DNA from: Actinopolyspora halophila DSM 43834 | Lineage (GTDB): Bacteria > Actinomycetota > Actinomycetes > Mycobacteriales > Pseudonocardiaceae | NCBI RefSeq assembly: GCF_000371785.1 | Contig: NZ_AQUI01000002.1 | Span: 2,335,276 to 2,399,275, forward strand | DNA: 64,000 nucleotides | Reading direction: 5' to 3' | Shown here: piece by piece, positions 36,503-50,098 of the stretch | How positions within the stretch are numbered: the first letter of the stretch is position 1 | How the letters are laid out: each line of letters starts with the position of its first letter | The notes under the pieces: generated by a model | Told to the model about the DNA's origin: nothing | Databases searched by the model: none | What the model saw: the letters and a program-made list of their open reading frames with translations, nothing else | Program-made: the position numbers and the translations under genes

Positions 36503-37774
36503 GTGAGTGAGCACATCCTTGACGAGCTTTCCTGGCGCGGGTTGGTCGCACAGACCACCGATCTCGAATCACTGCGGCGTGATCTCGATTCACGGCCACT
36601 CACGCTGTACGCGGGTTTCGACCCGACCGGACCGAGTCTGCACGCCGGTCACCTGATTCCGTTGCTGACGCTGCGTCGTTTCCAGCTCGCCGGACATCGT
36701 CCGCTGGTTCTCGCCGGCGGCGCCACCGGTCTGATCGGCGACCCACGCGACGTGGGGGAGCGCAGTCTGCACGACGAGAGCGTGATCTCCGAGTGGACCG
36801 AGGGGATTCGTCGGCAGCTGGGAGTTTTCGTCGACTTCGACGACTCGCCCACCGGTGCGGTTGTGGAGAACAACGCCCACTGGACCGCCGAGCTGTCGGT
36901 GACCGCCTTCTTGCGCGACGTGGGCAAGCACTTCCCGCTCAACGCGATGCTGTCCAGGGACACCGTCAAGAGGCGGTTGGAGACGGACGGCATGTCCTAC
37001 ACCGAGTTCAGCTACATGCTGCTGCAGGCCAACGACTACGTGCAGCTCTACCGGCGGTACGGCACGCGTCTTCAGCTCGGTGGCTCCGATCAGTGGGGCA
37101 ACATCGTCGCAGGGACGGACCTGCTGCGCAGGCAGGAGGGCATTACCGCGCACGGGCTCACCATGCCGTTGGTCACGGACTCGGAGGGGCGCAAGTTCGG
37201 CAAGTCCACCGGGGGAGGCAACCTCTGGTTGGACCCGGAGATGACCTCGCCCTACTCCTGGTACCAGTACTTCTTCAACACCGCCGACGCGGACGTCGGC
37301 AAGTACCTGCGGTTGTTCACTTTCCTGGAGCGCGCGGAGATCGAGGAGCTGGAGCAGGCGACGCTCGAGCGTCCGAGTGAGCGACTGGCGCAGCGCAAGC
37401 TCGCGGAAGAGCTCACCACACTGGTTCACGGAGCGACCGCCACCGAACAGGTGGTCGCAGCGAGTCGGGCGCTGTTCGGACGGGGGGACCTCGGGGAGCT
37501 GCACGCGGAGACGCTCGACGCGGCGCTGGCGGAAGTGCCGAACGTGCGACTGCGGCTCTCCGACCAGCCGAGCATCGTGGATCTGCTCGTGGAGAGCGGT
37601 CTGGCTACCGGACGCAAGGCCGCGCGTCGCACGATCGACGAGGGCGGCGTCTACGTGAACAACGTGAAGGTGCGGGACGACACCTGGTGTCCGGCCAAGG
37701 AGGACCTGCTGCACGGGACCTGGTTGGTACTGCGCCGTGGTAAGCGTCACACTTCCGGTGTGCGGTTGGTCTAG
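36503..37774 (+). CDS. tyrS: Tyrosyl-tRNA synthetase
   Basis: A 423-residue class I synthetase (TyrRS). The HIGH motif is HAGH in [12 protein letters not shown] and the KMSKS motif is KFGKSTGG; the tyrosine pocket segment [13 protein letters not shown] and the [14 protein letters not shown] loop are intact. A C-terminal S4 domain ([20 protein letters not shown]) binds tRNA. The GTG at 36503 fits the start of homologues ([12 protein letters not shown]), although GTGs at 36482 and 36485 are possible and none has an ideal ribosome binding site. Directly upstream of the rRNA operon. Confidence 0.96.
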   Translation: MSEHILDELSWRGLVAQTTDLESLRRDLDSRPLTLYAGFDPTGPSLHAGHLIPLLTLRRFQLAGHRPLVLAGGATGLIGDPRDVGERSLHDESVISEWTEGIRRQLGVFVDFDDSPTGAVVENNAHWTAELSVTAFLRDVGKHFPLNAMLSRDTVKRRLETDGMSYTEFSYMLLQANDYVQLYRRYGTRLQLGGSDQWGNIVAGTDLLRRQEGITAHGLTMPLVTDSEGRKFGKSTGGGNLWLDPEMTSPYSWYQYFFNTADADVGKYLRLFTFLERAEIEELEQATLERPSERLAQRKLAEELTTLVHGATATEQVVAASRALFGRGDLGELHAETLDAALAEVPNVRLRLSDQPSIVDLLVESGLATGRKAARRTIDEGGVYVNNVKVRDDTWCPAKEDLLHGTWLVLRRGKRHTSGVRLV

Positions 37775-38179
37775 TACGATCGCAGGTGCAACGGCGGAGC
37801 GTTGGACCTGCTCTTTCGCTTCGACCGGCGGCACTTGAGGCCTGTTTGACAGTGGGTGAGGTGCCGTGTAAGTTAGTTCTCGTCGACGCGATGTCGGCCT
37901 TCGGTGGTGGTGTCCGACGGACACTGGCCTCGGAGTTGAAGCTTGAACAAATTTGGTGCGATCCGATCGGCACCGGCGGGTACCCCCCCTTCGGAGGGTG
38001 CGAAGCCGGGTGCTAGATTGGGAAGTGCCTTAACCACAGGGGGCTTTCTGAGTGTCCTGTGGTGGTGTGCCCGCTGGTTGTGGGTGTGTTCTTTGAGAAT
38101 TCAACAGTGCCTTGACGCGTGTGTGGCTTCTTGTCTTTTTGTTTTTTTGTGTTTTTGCTGGGGTTTTTTCTCTGGTTCA
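37775..38179 (+). promoter_or_regulatory. rRNA operon control region: promoters and boxA-like leader
   Basis: P1 is TTGACA (37846-37851), a 17-base spacer and TAAGTT (37869-37874). A second start is suggested by the extended -10 TGCTAGATT (38011-38019). The leader holds GTTCTTTGAGAATTCAACAG (38088-38107), the actinobacterial boxA-type antitermination sequence, and a T-rich stretch (38133-38170) just before 16S that probably belongs to the RNase III processing region. No gene is seen in these 405 bases. Confidence 0.75.
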
Positions 38180-43018
<4,839 letters not shown>

Positions 43019-43147
43019 ACACAACGGCCACACCACGGCCCGCGGTCAGCACACAACGATGCCCGCCACCAACTCCCCACCACCAGCCAGCACCACAAAC
43101 AGAAAACAGCCCACCCAACACACGCAGGACACGCGTCCCCACCGTGT

Positions 43148-43273
43148 TTGGGTCGGTGGCCACAGCGGAGCGGGACACGCCCGGCATCCATCCCGAACCC
43201 GGAAGCTAAGCCCTCCAGCGCCCAAGGTACTGCACCCCCACGGGTGTGGGAGACTCGGACACCGCCGACCCAA
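43148..43273 (+). rRNA. rrf: 5S ribosomal RNA
   Basis: Helix I is formed by TTGGGTCGG (from 43148) and CCGACCCAA (to 43273). Internal landmarks are ACACGCCCGGCATCCATCCC, GAACCCGGAAGCTAAGC and GGTACTGCA. Ends are approximate by a few bases. It follows 23S by about 130 bases and precedes the operon terminator. Confidence 0.93.
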
Positions 43274-43282
43274 CCCCCCACC

Positions 43283-43314
43283 GTGCCCGGCCCCCCACAC
43301 ACGGGGCCGGGCAC
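43283..43314 (+). terminator. rRNA operon terminator
   Basis: GTGCCCGGCCCC (43283-43294) pairs perfectly with GGGGCCGGGCAC (43303-43314) around an 8-base loop, 10 bases after 5S. The following bases (ACATTCGTCTCT) are only mildly T-rich. Confidence 0.8.
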
Positions 43315-43457
43315 ACATTCGTCTCTACCACAGTGCAGTGCGACACACGTCCGCAGCGGGTAGGAATCGATCGGCAGTTCGGCAGTACCGCGGCAACACT
43401 TCTGCGTGTGTGCGGTTAAGCTGGTGTTGTTATTCGTAGTGTTTTTCGGGAGGTCCG

Positions 43458-44726
43458 GTGTCCGGTTCTGACGACAGGCGTGGTGCTCGGAGTCGTGGAA
43501 ACGACACCGGTAGTGGACGTGAACAGAGCAAAAGTTCGAATCACGTGAGCAAACCCGAACGTGGTGATTCCCGTGCGCCGAAAGGTGGGAGCGCGGGGCA
43601 GCAGAGTGGTCGGTCCCAGGGGCGGGACGCCAAGCGGGATGATCGTTCGCGCGCGGAACCGAAACGGGATGACCGACGTCGCCCCGAGCAACGGGACGGC
43701 AGACGGCAGGATCGCGGTTCGGAGACGGGCCGGAGCGGAAAAGAGGGACACGCCCGCAACGACGGAAGGCGCTCCGCAGGAGGTGGAAAACCTCCGCGCG
43801 GAACCGGGAAACCGGCCGCGAGGGGCGGGCGGACCGAGTCCTCCAAGGGAGAGTTCCGCAAGGGCCCTCCGCGCGGACGCGGCTCCGGTAAGGACGCCGC
43901 AGCCAACGCCGAGGCCGATGGACGCGTAAAGGCTCCGCAGCTTCCGGAGGGAGCCGACGCGGCACATCTGGATCCGGAGGTGCGACGGGACTTCCGCTCG
44001 CTGCCGAAGATGGTCGCGGAGGACGTCGGAGCCCACGTGGTGGCAGCGGGGATGCTGCTGGACTCGGATCCGGAACAGGCCCTGGAACATGCTCGCTACT
44101 CGCGTAAGAAGGCTTCGCGAACACCGGCCGCTCGGGAGGCGAACGGGATAACGGCCTACCACGTCGGCAACTGGAGCGAAGCGCTTTCCGAACTTCGTGC
44201 GGCTCGCCGCATGGGTGGCCAGTCGCATGTCGCGATCATCGCCGACTGCGAGCGTGCGCTGGGCAGGCCGCAACGTGCTCTGGACCTGCTCCGTTCCGAG
44301 GATGTTTCGAATCTATCCAAGGAAGAGCAGATCGAGCTGCGGATCGTGGCTGCGGGGGCTCGTCGTGATCTGGGCCAGCCCGAAGCCGCCGTAGTAGCAC
44401 TCCAGATCTCCGAGCTGGACCCGCAGCGCAAGGAATCGTGGAGCGTACGGCTGTTTTACGCCTATGCCGACAATCTGGTCGCAGTGGGTCGCAACGAAGA
44501 AGCTTTCACCTGGTTCGTCCATGCGGCCAATGCCGACGACGAGGAAACAACCGATGCTCCGGAGAGGCTGGACGAGCTCGTCCCGGTGCTCGGGGGGCCG
44601 GAAGAAGCCGAGAAACTGGTGGAGCGGGCGGACGCGGATGTCGCGGCCGATACCGAGGTTTCGGAGCGGGATGAGGACGGCCAGGCCGACAGTTCACGTG
44701 ACGTCGACCTCGGTGTTTGGGACTGA
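43458..44726 (+). CDS. TPR-like conserved protein with long charged N-terminus (Rv1691-like)
   Basis: A 422-residue protein. Residues 1-160 are low-complexity, rich in R, G, S, D and E, and probably disordered. Residues about 165-390 form helical pairs of tetratricopeptide type (VAAGMLLDSDPEQALEHARYSRKKASR; AYHVGNWSEALSELRAARRMGG; CERALGRPQRALDLLRSE). The tail is acidic (VSERDEDGQAD). The position just ahead of the HAD phosphatase and tlyA matches M. tuberculosis Rv1691. Function unknown; a scaffold role is inferred from TPRs. GTG 43458 has GGGAGG five bases upstream. Confidence 0.85.
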   Translation: MSGSDDRRGARSRGNDTGSGREQSKSSNHVSKPERGDSRAPKGGSAGQQSGRSQGRDAKRDDRSRAEPKRDDRRRPEQRDGRRQDRGSETGRSGKEGHARNDGRRSAGGGKPPRGTGKPAARGGRTESSKGEFRKGPPRGRGSGKDAAANAEADGRVKAPQLPEGADAAHLDPEVRRDFRSLPKMVAEDVGAHVVAAGMLLDSDPEQALEHARYSRKKASRTPAAREANGITAYHVGNWSEALSELRAARRMGGQSHVAIIADCERALGRPQRALDLLRSEDVSNLSKEEQIELRIVAAGARRDLGQPEAAVVALQISELDPQRKESWSVRLFYAYADNLVAVGRNEEAFTWFVHAANADDEETTDAPERLDELVPVLGGPEEAEKLVERADADVAADTEVSERDEDGQADSSRDVDLGVWD

Positions 44727-44773
44727 TCGAACCGGTCGAGTCGCCTCCGAAGGGCCCCGGAGAGGGTACGGGT

Positions 44774-45805
44774 ATGTCGCAAGCACTCGACGAAGAGCAC
44801 GACGCGCTGTTGCTCGATCTGGACGGTACTTTGTACCGGGGTGATACGGCGATCCCCGGTGCGGGGACCGTGGTCTCGCGAGTACGCGCGAGCGGAGGAG
44901 CCGTCCGGTACGTCACCAACAACGCGTCCAAGCCACCGGAGGCGGTGGTCGAGAAGTTGAACTCACTCTCGATCCCGGCCACGCTCGCCGAGGTGAGCAC
45001 GAGTGCGCAAGCCGGGGCCGCGCTGCTCGCCGAGCGTTTCGAACGAGGTGACTCCGTACTGGTGCTCGGCACCGCCGCGCTGGCGGACGAGCTCGCGGCG
45101 CTCGGGCTGCGCCCCGTTCGTGACGTGGGATCCGGACCGAGCGCGGTCCTGCAGGGGCACTCCGAGAGCACGAACTGGTCCGATCTCGCCGAAGCCTGCC
45201 TCGCCATCCGCGCCGGAGCCGACTGGGTCGCCTGTAACCGGGACACGACCCTGCCGACCGAACGTGGCCAGCTCCCCGGTAACGGTGCCTTGGTGTACGC
45301 GCTGGAAACGGCGACCGGACGGAGTCCGGAGGTCGCGGGGAAGCCGGAGCGTCCCCTGGTGGACAGAGCCGCGAGTTCATCGGGGGCGGCCAAGCCCCTG
45401 TTCGTGGGGGATCGGCTGGAAACCGACATCGCGGGTGCTCGACGTGCCGGTATGGCGTCGATACTGGTGTTCACCGGGGTGAGTGGCCCGCTGGACCTGC
45501 TCGCTGCCCCCGAGGAGGCACGTCCCGAGTACGTGGCAGCCGATCTGACGGCGCTCTCCGCTCCGGCGGAGGAGTCGACAGTCACGGAGCAGTCGGCCTG
45601 GAACGTCGAAGTGGGTACCGCCGAGTTGACTCTCACGGCTGTCGGGGAATTCCCGGTGGGGTCCGAAGCTTCCGGGGGAGATCCTTTGTCGGCCCTGCGC
45701 GCGTTGTGTACGGCTTGGTGGCGCGTCGGCAGTGGCGATGTCCGGGTGCGCGCCGGAGACGACGTGGCCAAATCCGTCTTGCACGGGTTGGGAATACAGG
45801 ACTAG
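44774..45805 (+). CDS. HAD-superfamily hydrolase (NagD/phosphoglycolate phosphatase-like)
   Basis: A 343-residue HAD phosphatase with a type IIA cap. Motif I is LLDLDGTLYRG with the nucleophile aspartate, the threonine motif is YVTNNASK, and motif IV is PLFVGDRLETDIAGA. The last 75 residues form an extra helical domain beyond the catalytic part. The Rv1692 orthologue of M. tuberculosis has been described as a glycerol-3-phosphate phosphatase, so polar-head recycling is the best guess. ATG 44774 is preferred over the upstream open stretch. Confidence 0.9.
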   Translation: MSQALDEEHDALLLDLDGTLYRGDTAIPGAGTVVSRVRASGGAVRYVTNNASKPPEAVVEKLNSLSIPATLAEVSTSAQAGAALLAERFERGDSVLVLGTAALADELAALGLRPVRDVGSGPSAVLQGHSESTNWSDLAEACLAIRAGADWVACNRDTTLPTERGQLPGNGALVYALETATGRSPEVAGKPERPLVDRAASSSGAAKPLFVGDRLETDIAGARRAGMASILVFTGVSGPLDLLAAPEEARPEYVAADLTALSAPAEESTVTEQSAWNVEVGTAELTLTAVGEFPVGSEASGGDPLSALRALCTAWWRVGSGDVRVRAGDDVAKSVLHGLGIQD

Positions 45806-46017
45806 AGAACCGATGTTTTCGATCAGTGGAGCATGTTTCGTGTGCTCCCCTCCTTTGAGGCCGCGGACCGCTGCGTCCCGACTTCGCTCGTGCCACGGTG
45901 CTCTTGTAGTCCGATAGCGTGGTAGTGACGTCCACGAAGCTCGAGCTCTTTTCGGCTGTGGTGTTCGACTGCTGTGATTGGTGTCACTTCTGTTGGTGTG
46001 AATGAGGCGGGAAGGTG

Positions 46018-46260
46018 ATGGGTTCTACGGGGCAGCCTGCGGACGGAGAGCTCGGCTCGGGTGAATCCACTGACGGGGTCACCAGGCGAGTCCAGGAGGC
46101 CGAGGAGGCCGTTCGGCGATGTGTGGGCGGTTTGGAAGGCTTGGACGACATTCCGGTTTCCGAACACGTCGCGCGGTTCGACGCGGTGCACGAGGCTTTG
46201 ACGCATGCGCTGAACCAGGCCGACGAGCTGTTGTCCGGATCTAGTGGTAGCGGGAGTTGA
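46018..46260 (+). CDS. Small acidic protein of unknown function (Rv1693 position)
   Basis: An 80-residue acidic protein with helical heptad-like sequence (TRRVQEAEEAVRRCVGGLEG, FDAVHEALTHALNQADELL) that could form a coiled coil. No motif suggests a function. ATG 46018 follows GGGAAGG. It ends four bases before the tlyA start and has the position of Rv1693 in M. tuberculosis. The 212 bases upstream contain no gene. Confidence 0.75.
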   Translation: MGSTGQPADGELGSGESTDGVTRRVQEAEEAVRRCVGGLEGLDDIPVSEHVARFDAVHEALTHALNQADELLSGSSGSGS

Positions 46261-46264
46261 GGCG

Positions 46265-47137
46265 GTGCCTCGTAAAGCACGGTTGGACTCGGAACTGGTG
46301 CGGCGTAAGCTCGCTCGCTCACGTGAGCACGCCGCCGAGTTGATTTCCGCGGGACGGGTCACGGTACGTGGTTTCATCGCGCACAAACCCGCGACCTCGG
46401 TGGAGGAGAACGCCTCGATCGTGGTCGCGGATGACGTGGAGGACCCGAAGTGGGCTTCCAGAGGGGCTTACAAGTTGTTGGGCGCCCTGGAGACCTTCGA
46501 GAACGATGGTCTCGAGGTCAAGGGACGTCGTTGCCTGGACGCGGGCTCCTCCACGGGTGGTTTCACCGATGTGCTGCTGCGTAGGGACGTCCGCGAGGTT
46601 GTCGCCGTCGACGTCGGTTACGGACAGTTGGAGTGGAAGCTGCGTACCGACGAGCGGGTGGTGGTGCGCGAGCGGAGAAACGTGCGGAACCTGAGTCTCG
46701 CCGACATCGGGGATCCGGTCGACCTGGTAGTGGCGGATCTTTCCTTCATCTCGCTGCGTTTGATTCTGCCCGCCATGAGCGAGTGTGTGCACAGCGAGTC
46801 CGATCTGGTGCTCATGGTCAAACCACAGTTCGAGGTGGGCAAGGAACGCCTCGGTTCCGGTGGGGTGGTACGTGACCCTGCGCTGCGTGCCGAGGCCGTT
46901 GTCGGGGTTGTCGGTGCGGCAGGGGAGTACGGACTGCGTCCGCAGGCGGTGGTACCCAGCCCGCTGCCCGGGCCTTCCGGAAACGTGGAGTACTTCGTGT
47001 GGTTGAACCAGCGGCCGACGGAGTACCGCCCCGATGTGACCACCATGGTTACCGAGGCCGTGACCGCTTCGTCGGGGGAGTCAGGAGACGGAGCGCGGGC
47101 CTCCGCGAAGGATCGCGAAGAGGGTGACGGCCTGTGA
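46265..47137 (+). CDS. tlyA: 16S/23S rRNA 2'-O-cytidine methyltransferase TlyA
   Basis: A 290-residue TlyA. The N-terminal S4 RNA-binding domain (RLDSELVRRKLARSREHAAELI) is followed by an FtsJ-like methyltransferase domain: SAM motif CLDAGSSTGGFTDVLL, the catalytic lysine region SRGAYKLLGAL, and VDLVVADLSFISLRLILP. Known enzymes methylate 16S C1409 and 23S C1920 and make ribosomes sensitive to capreomycin and viomycin. GTG 46265 starts the conserved region. Translationally coupled to nadK (GTGA overlap). Confidence 0.95.
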   Translation: MPRKARLDSELVRRKLARSREHAAELISAGRVTVRGFIAHKPATSVEENASIVVADDVEDPKWASRGAYKLLGALETFENDGLEVKGRRCLDAGSSTGGFTDVLLRRDVREVVAVDVGYGQLEWKLRTDERVVVRERRNVRNLSLADIGDPVDLVVADLSFISLRLILPAMSECVHSESDLVLMVKPQFEVGKERLGSGGVVRDPALRAEAVVGVVGAAGEYGLRPQAVVPSPLPGPSGNVEYFVWLNQRPTEYRPDVTTMVTEAVTASSGESGDGARASAKDREEGDGL

Positions 47138-48027
47138 ACCGCGATGTTCTTCTCGTGCTCCACACGGGCAGGCAGTACAACCTCGGCACGGCCGAGAAAG
47201 TGGCGGGCAGGTTGATCGGTGCCGGAATGCGGGTCAGAGTGCTCGCGGAGGAGGCACCGCAGCTGAGCCCGACCTGTTACAGCAGGGTCGTCGCCCCGGG
47301 GCCGCTGGCAGCCGAGGGCACCGAGCTGGTGCTGGTGCTGGGGGGAGACGGCACGCTGCTGCGCGCCTCCGAACTCGCCAGGATGGCGGGTGTGCCGGTT
47401 TTCGGGGTGAACCTGGGTAGAGTCGGTTTTCTGGCCGGGGCCGATTTCGACGCGCTGGACGAGGCCGTGGACGCGGTGGTCGAGGGGCGTTATCACGTCG
47501 ACGAGCGGATGACCATCGACGTCACCGCACGACTCGGCAACCAGGTTCTCGCCACCACCTGGGCACTCAACGAGGCCAGCGTCGAGAAGAGCAGCAGGGA
47601 ACGCATTCTCGACGTCGTCGTGGAAGTGGACGGCCACCCGGTTTCGACGTTCGGCTGTGACGGGGTCCTCTGCTCGACTCCAACGGGGTCGACGGCGTAT
47701 GCCTTTTCCGCAGGAGGACCGGTGGTCTGGCCGCAGGTGGAGGCTTTACTCGTCGTCCCGAGCAACGCGCACGCCCTGTTCGCTCGCCCGCTGGTGCTGG
47801 CACGTGATTCGGTGTTGGCGCTGGAAGTCGATCACAACGGTCACGACGCCGTGCTGTGCTGTGACGGCCAACGACACTTCGATCTCCCCGCCGGGGCGCG
47901 CGTCGAGGTGTTGGCCTCGGAGAGTCCGCTGCGTTTGGTGCGTTTGCACGACACCTCGTTCACGGACCGGTTGGTGCGCAAGTTCGAACTACCGGTGCAC
48001 GGATGGCGCGGCCCTGTTTCCGAATAG
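47134..48027 (+). CDS. nadK: NAD kinase
   Basis: A 297-residue kinase that makes NADP from NAD with ATP or polyphosphate. The GGDGTLLRAS motif binds the phosphate donor, and the NE-D / TPTGSTAYAFSAGGP motif (LCSTPTGSTAYAF) binds NAD. The N-terminus reads VLLVLHTGRQYNLGTAEKV. GTG start overlaps the tlyA stop. A weak inverted repeat follows before recN. Confidence 0.96.
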   Translation: MNRDVLLVLHTGRQYNLGTAEKVAGRLIGAGMRVRVLAEEAPQLSPTCYSRVVAPGPLAAEGTELVLVLGGDGTLLRASELARMAGVPVFGVNLGRVGFLAGADFDALDEAVDAVVEGRYHVDERMTIDVTARLGNQVLATTWALNEASVEKSSRERILDVVVEVDGHPVSTFGCDGVLCSTPTGSTAYAFSAGGPVVWPQVEALLVVPSNAHALFARPLVLARDSVLALEVDHNGHDAVLCCDGQRHFDLPAGARVEVLASESPLRLVRLHDTSFTDRLVRKFELPVHGWRGPVSE

Positions 48028-48133
48028 GGGCGTTCGGGAGGTTCGCACGCGAAGCCCCCCGGAACGAGCAGGGGTTCGGACTTCGAGGAGCTTGATCCGG
48101 GCGATGGGCCCCCTACGCTTCGACGGTTCCAGC

Positions 48134-48146
48134 TAGGGTGCGTGCT
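48134..48146 (+). promoter_or_regulatory. Leaderless promoter (-10 TAGGGT) of recN
   Basis: TAGGGT (48134-48139) matches TANNNT and ends seven bases before the GTG at 48147, with no ribosome binding site. This spacing also selects 48147 over the GTG at 48138 as the recN start. Confidence 0.55.
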
Positions 48147-49925
48147 GTGTTGGCGGAGATGCACATCCAAGGGCTGGGCGTGATAGACGGCGCCACCCTC
48201 GAACTGCACCCGGGATTGACCGTGGTGACGGGTGAGACCGGTGCGGGCAAGACGATGGTCGTCACCGGGCTCCACCTGCTGAGCGGAGGCCGTGCGGACA
48301 GTTCCCGTGTGCGAAACGGTGCTTCGCGGGCGGTCGTGGAGGGACGTTTTGCCGTGGAGCTCGACTCCGGAGCCGCCGGAGTCGCAGGTGAGGCGGGGGC
48401 CGAACCCGATGACGACGGCAGTTTGATCGCGGTGCGCAGTGTCAACGCGCAGGGCAGGTCGCGGGCACATCTCGGGGGACGTTCGGTGCCGAACACGGTG
48501 CTGTCCGAACTCGCTGATCAGGTGCTCGCCGTGCACGGTCAGAACGATCAGCTTCGACTGTTACGTACTGGTGAGCAGCGTTCCGCCCTGGACAGATTCG
48601 CCGGAGCCGCCGTCGAGCAGCCCCTGGCGGAGTACCGTAGGGTCCGTGCCGAGTGGATCGAGGTGGTTCGGGAACTCGCCGATCGCAGGAAGCGTTCCCG
48701 TGAGCTGGAGCGTGAGGCCGATCTTCTGCGGCACGGCCTCTCCGAGATCGAGACGGCGGCACCGCAGCCGGGGGAGGACGCGGAGCTGACCGAGCGGGCG
48801 CGTCGGCTTTCCGACATCGACCAGCTGCGCGAGGTGGCCACGGGCGCTCTGGCCTCGGTCAGCGGTGCGACCGAGGAGGACCCGGACTCGACAGGTGCGG
48901 TCACGCTGGTCGGACAGGCGCGACGGCTGCTCGGTTCGGCGGAGGATCCACGGCTTCGCGAACTGGAGGGCAGGCTCGCGGAAGCCGCGGCGGTGTTGAG
49001 CGATGTGGGGGCGGACCTGAGCGCCTATCTGGAGGATCTCCAGGCGGATCCGGCCGAGCTTGAACGGATTCTGGCTCGCCAGGCAGAGCTCAAGCAGTTG
49101 ACGAGGAAGTACGCCGAGGACGTCGACGGCGTGCTCGCGTGGGCGGAACAGGCACGTGCTCGTCTCGGGGGAATGGACACCTCCGAGGAGGCCTTGGCCG
49201 AACTGGCCGCGCAGCGGGACCGACTGGCCGAACAGCTCGTCGAACACGCACGCGCGCTCACCGAGGCCCGTGTCGAAGCGGCCGGACGCCTGGCCAAGGC
49301 GGTTACCGATGAGTTGGCCGGGCTCGCCATGGCCCAGGCCGAGTTCGACGTGTCGGTGACCCCGAACCGGGCGAGCAGCTCGGACTCCGAGGCGATCACG
49401 TTGGACGGGGAGTCGGTGCACGCCGGTCCCGACGGCGTCGACGATGTGGAGATGTTGCTGCGTTCGCACCCGGGAGGTCCCGCGCTCCCCATTCACAAGG
49501 GGGCCTCGGGCGGTGAACTCTCCCGGGTGATGCTGGGCTTGGAGGTTGTCCTCGCGGATGCCGACACCGTGCCCACTCTCGTTTTCGACGAGGTCGATGC
49601 GGGCGTCGGTGGACGGGCGGCGGTGGAGATCGGCCGCAGACTCGCGCGGCTCTCCCGCAGTCACCAGGTGCTGGTGGTGACGCACCTGCCTCAGGTGGCC
49701 GCTTACGCCGATCGTCATCTCGTGGTGGACAAGGCCGCGGGAACAACCGGTTTCACGCACAGCGACGTACGCGTCGTAGCCGACGAACAGCGGGTTTCCG
49801 AACTGGCCCGGATGCTGGCCGGGCTCGATTCCACCGAGACCGGGCGTGCCCATGCCGAGGAGCTGCTCGCGGTGGCCGATCGGTACAAGGCGGAGCACGC
49901 GAGTGAGCAACCCCCGGAGGGGTGA
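48147..49925 (+). CDS. recN: DNA repair protein RecN
   Basis: A 592-residue SMC-like ATPase that acts early in double-strand-break repair. Walker A is VVTGETGAGKTMVVTGLHLLSGGRAD, the coiled-coil arms span about 150-370 (ELADRRKRSRELEREADLL and later AEQLVEHARALTEAR), the ABC signature is KGASGGELSRVMLGLEVVL and Walker B is TLVFDEVDAGVGG, followed by VLVVTHLPQVAAYAD. The start GTG 48147 gives the family opening MLAEMHIQGLGVIDGA. It belongs to the conserved tlyA-nadK-recN-steA string. Confidence 0.96.
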   Translation: MLAEMHIQGLGVIDGATLELHPGLTVVTGETGAGKTMVVTGLHLLSGGRADSSRVRNGASRAVVEGRFAVELDSGAAGVAGEAGAEPDDDGSLIAVRSVNAQGRSRAHLGGRSVPNTVLSELADQVLAVHGQNDQLRLLRTGEQRSALDRFAGAAVEQPLAEYRRVRAEWIEVVRELADRRKRSRELEREADLLRHGLSEIETAAPQPGEDAELTERARRLSDIDQLREVATGALASVSGATEEDPDSTGAVTLVGQARRLLGSAEDPRLRELEGRLAEAAAVLSDVGADLSAYLEDLQADPAELERILARQAELKQLTRKYAEDVDGVLAWAEQARARLGGMDTSEEALAELAAQRDRLAEQLVEHARALTEARVEAAGRLAKAVTDELAGLAMAQAEFDVSVTPNRASSSDSEAITLDGESVHAGPDGVDDVEMLLRSHPGGPALPIHKGASGGELSRVMLGLEVVLADADTVPTLVFDEVDAGVGGRAAVEIGRRLARLSRSHQVLVVTHLPQVAAYADRHLVVDKAAGTTGFTHSDVRVVADEQRVSELARMLAGLDSTETGRAHAEELLAVADRYKAEHASEQPPEG

Positions 49926-50098
49926 CCCCCGGACTCGTCCGGCGGATCGGGTCACGTTCAACGGCGTGGGACCGCCCCTGCCGGGAAATCGGCCGGGCAG
50001 GGGGCGGTCGTTTTTCGTCACCGCGGTTTCCGCGACTTCGCGGGAGGTGTTCGGCGTGGCGTAACAGCGATGCGTGTCTGTTTTGTCACCATCGGTAT

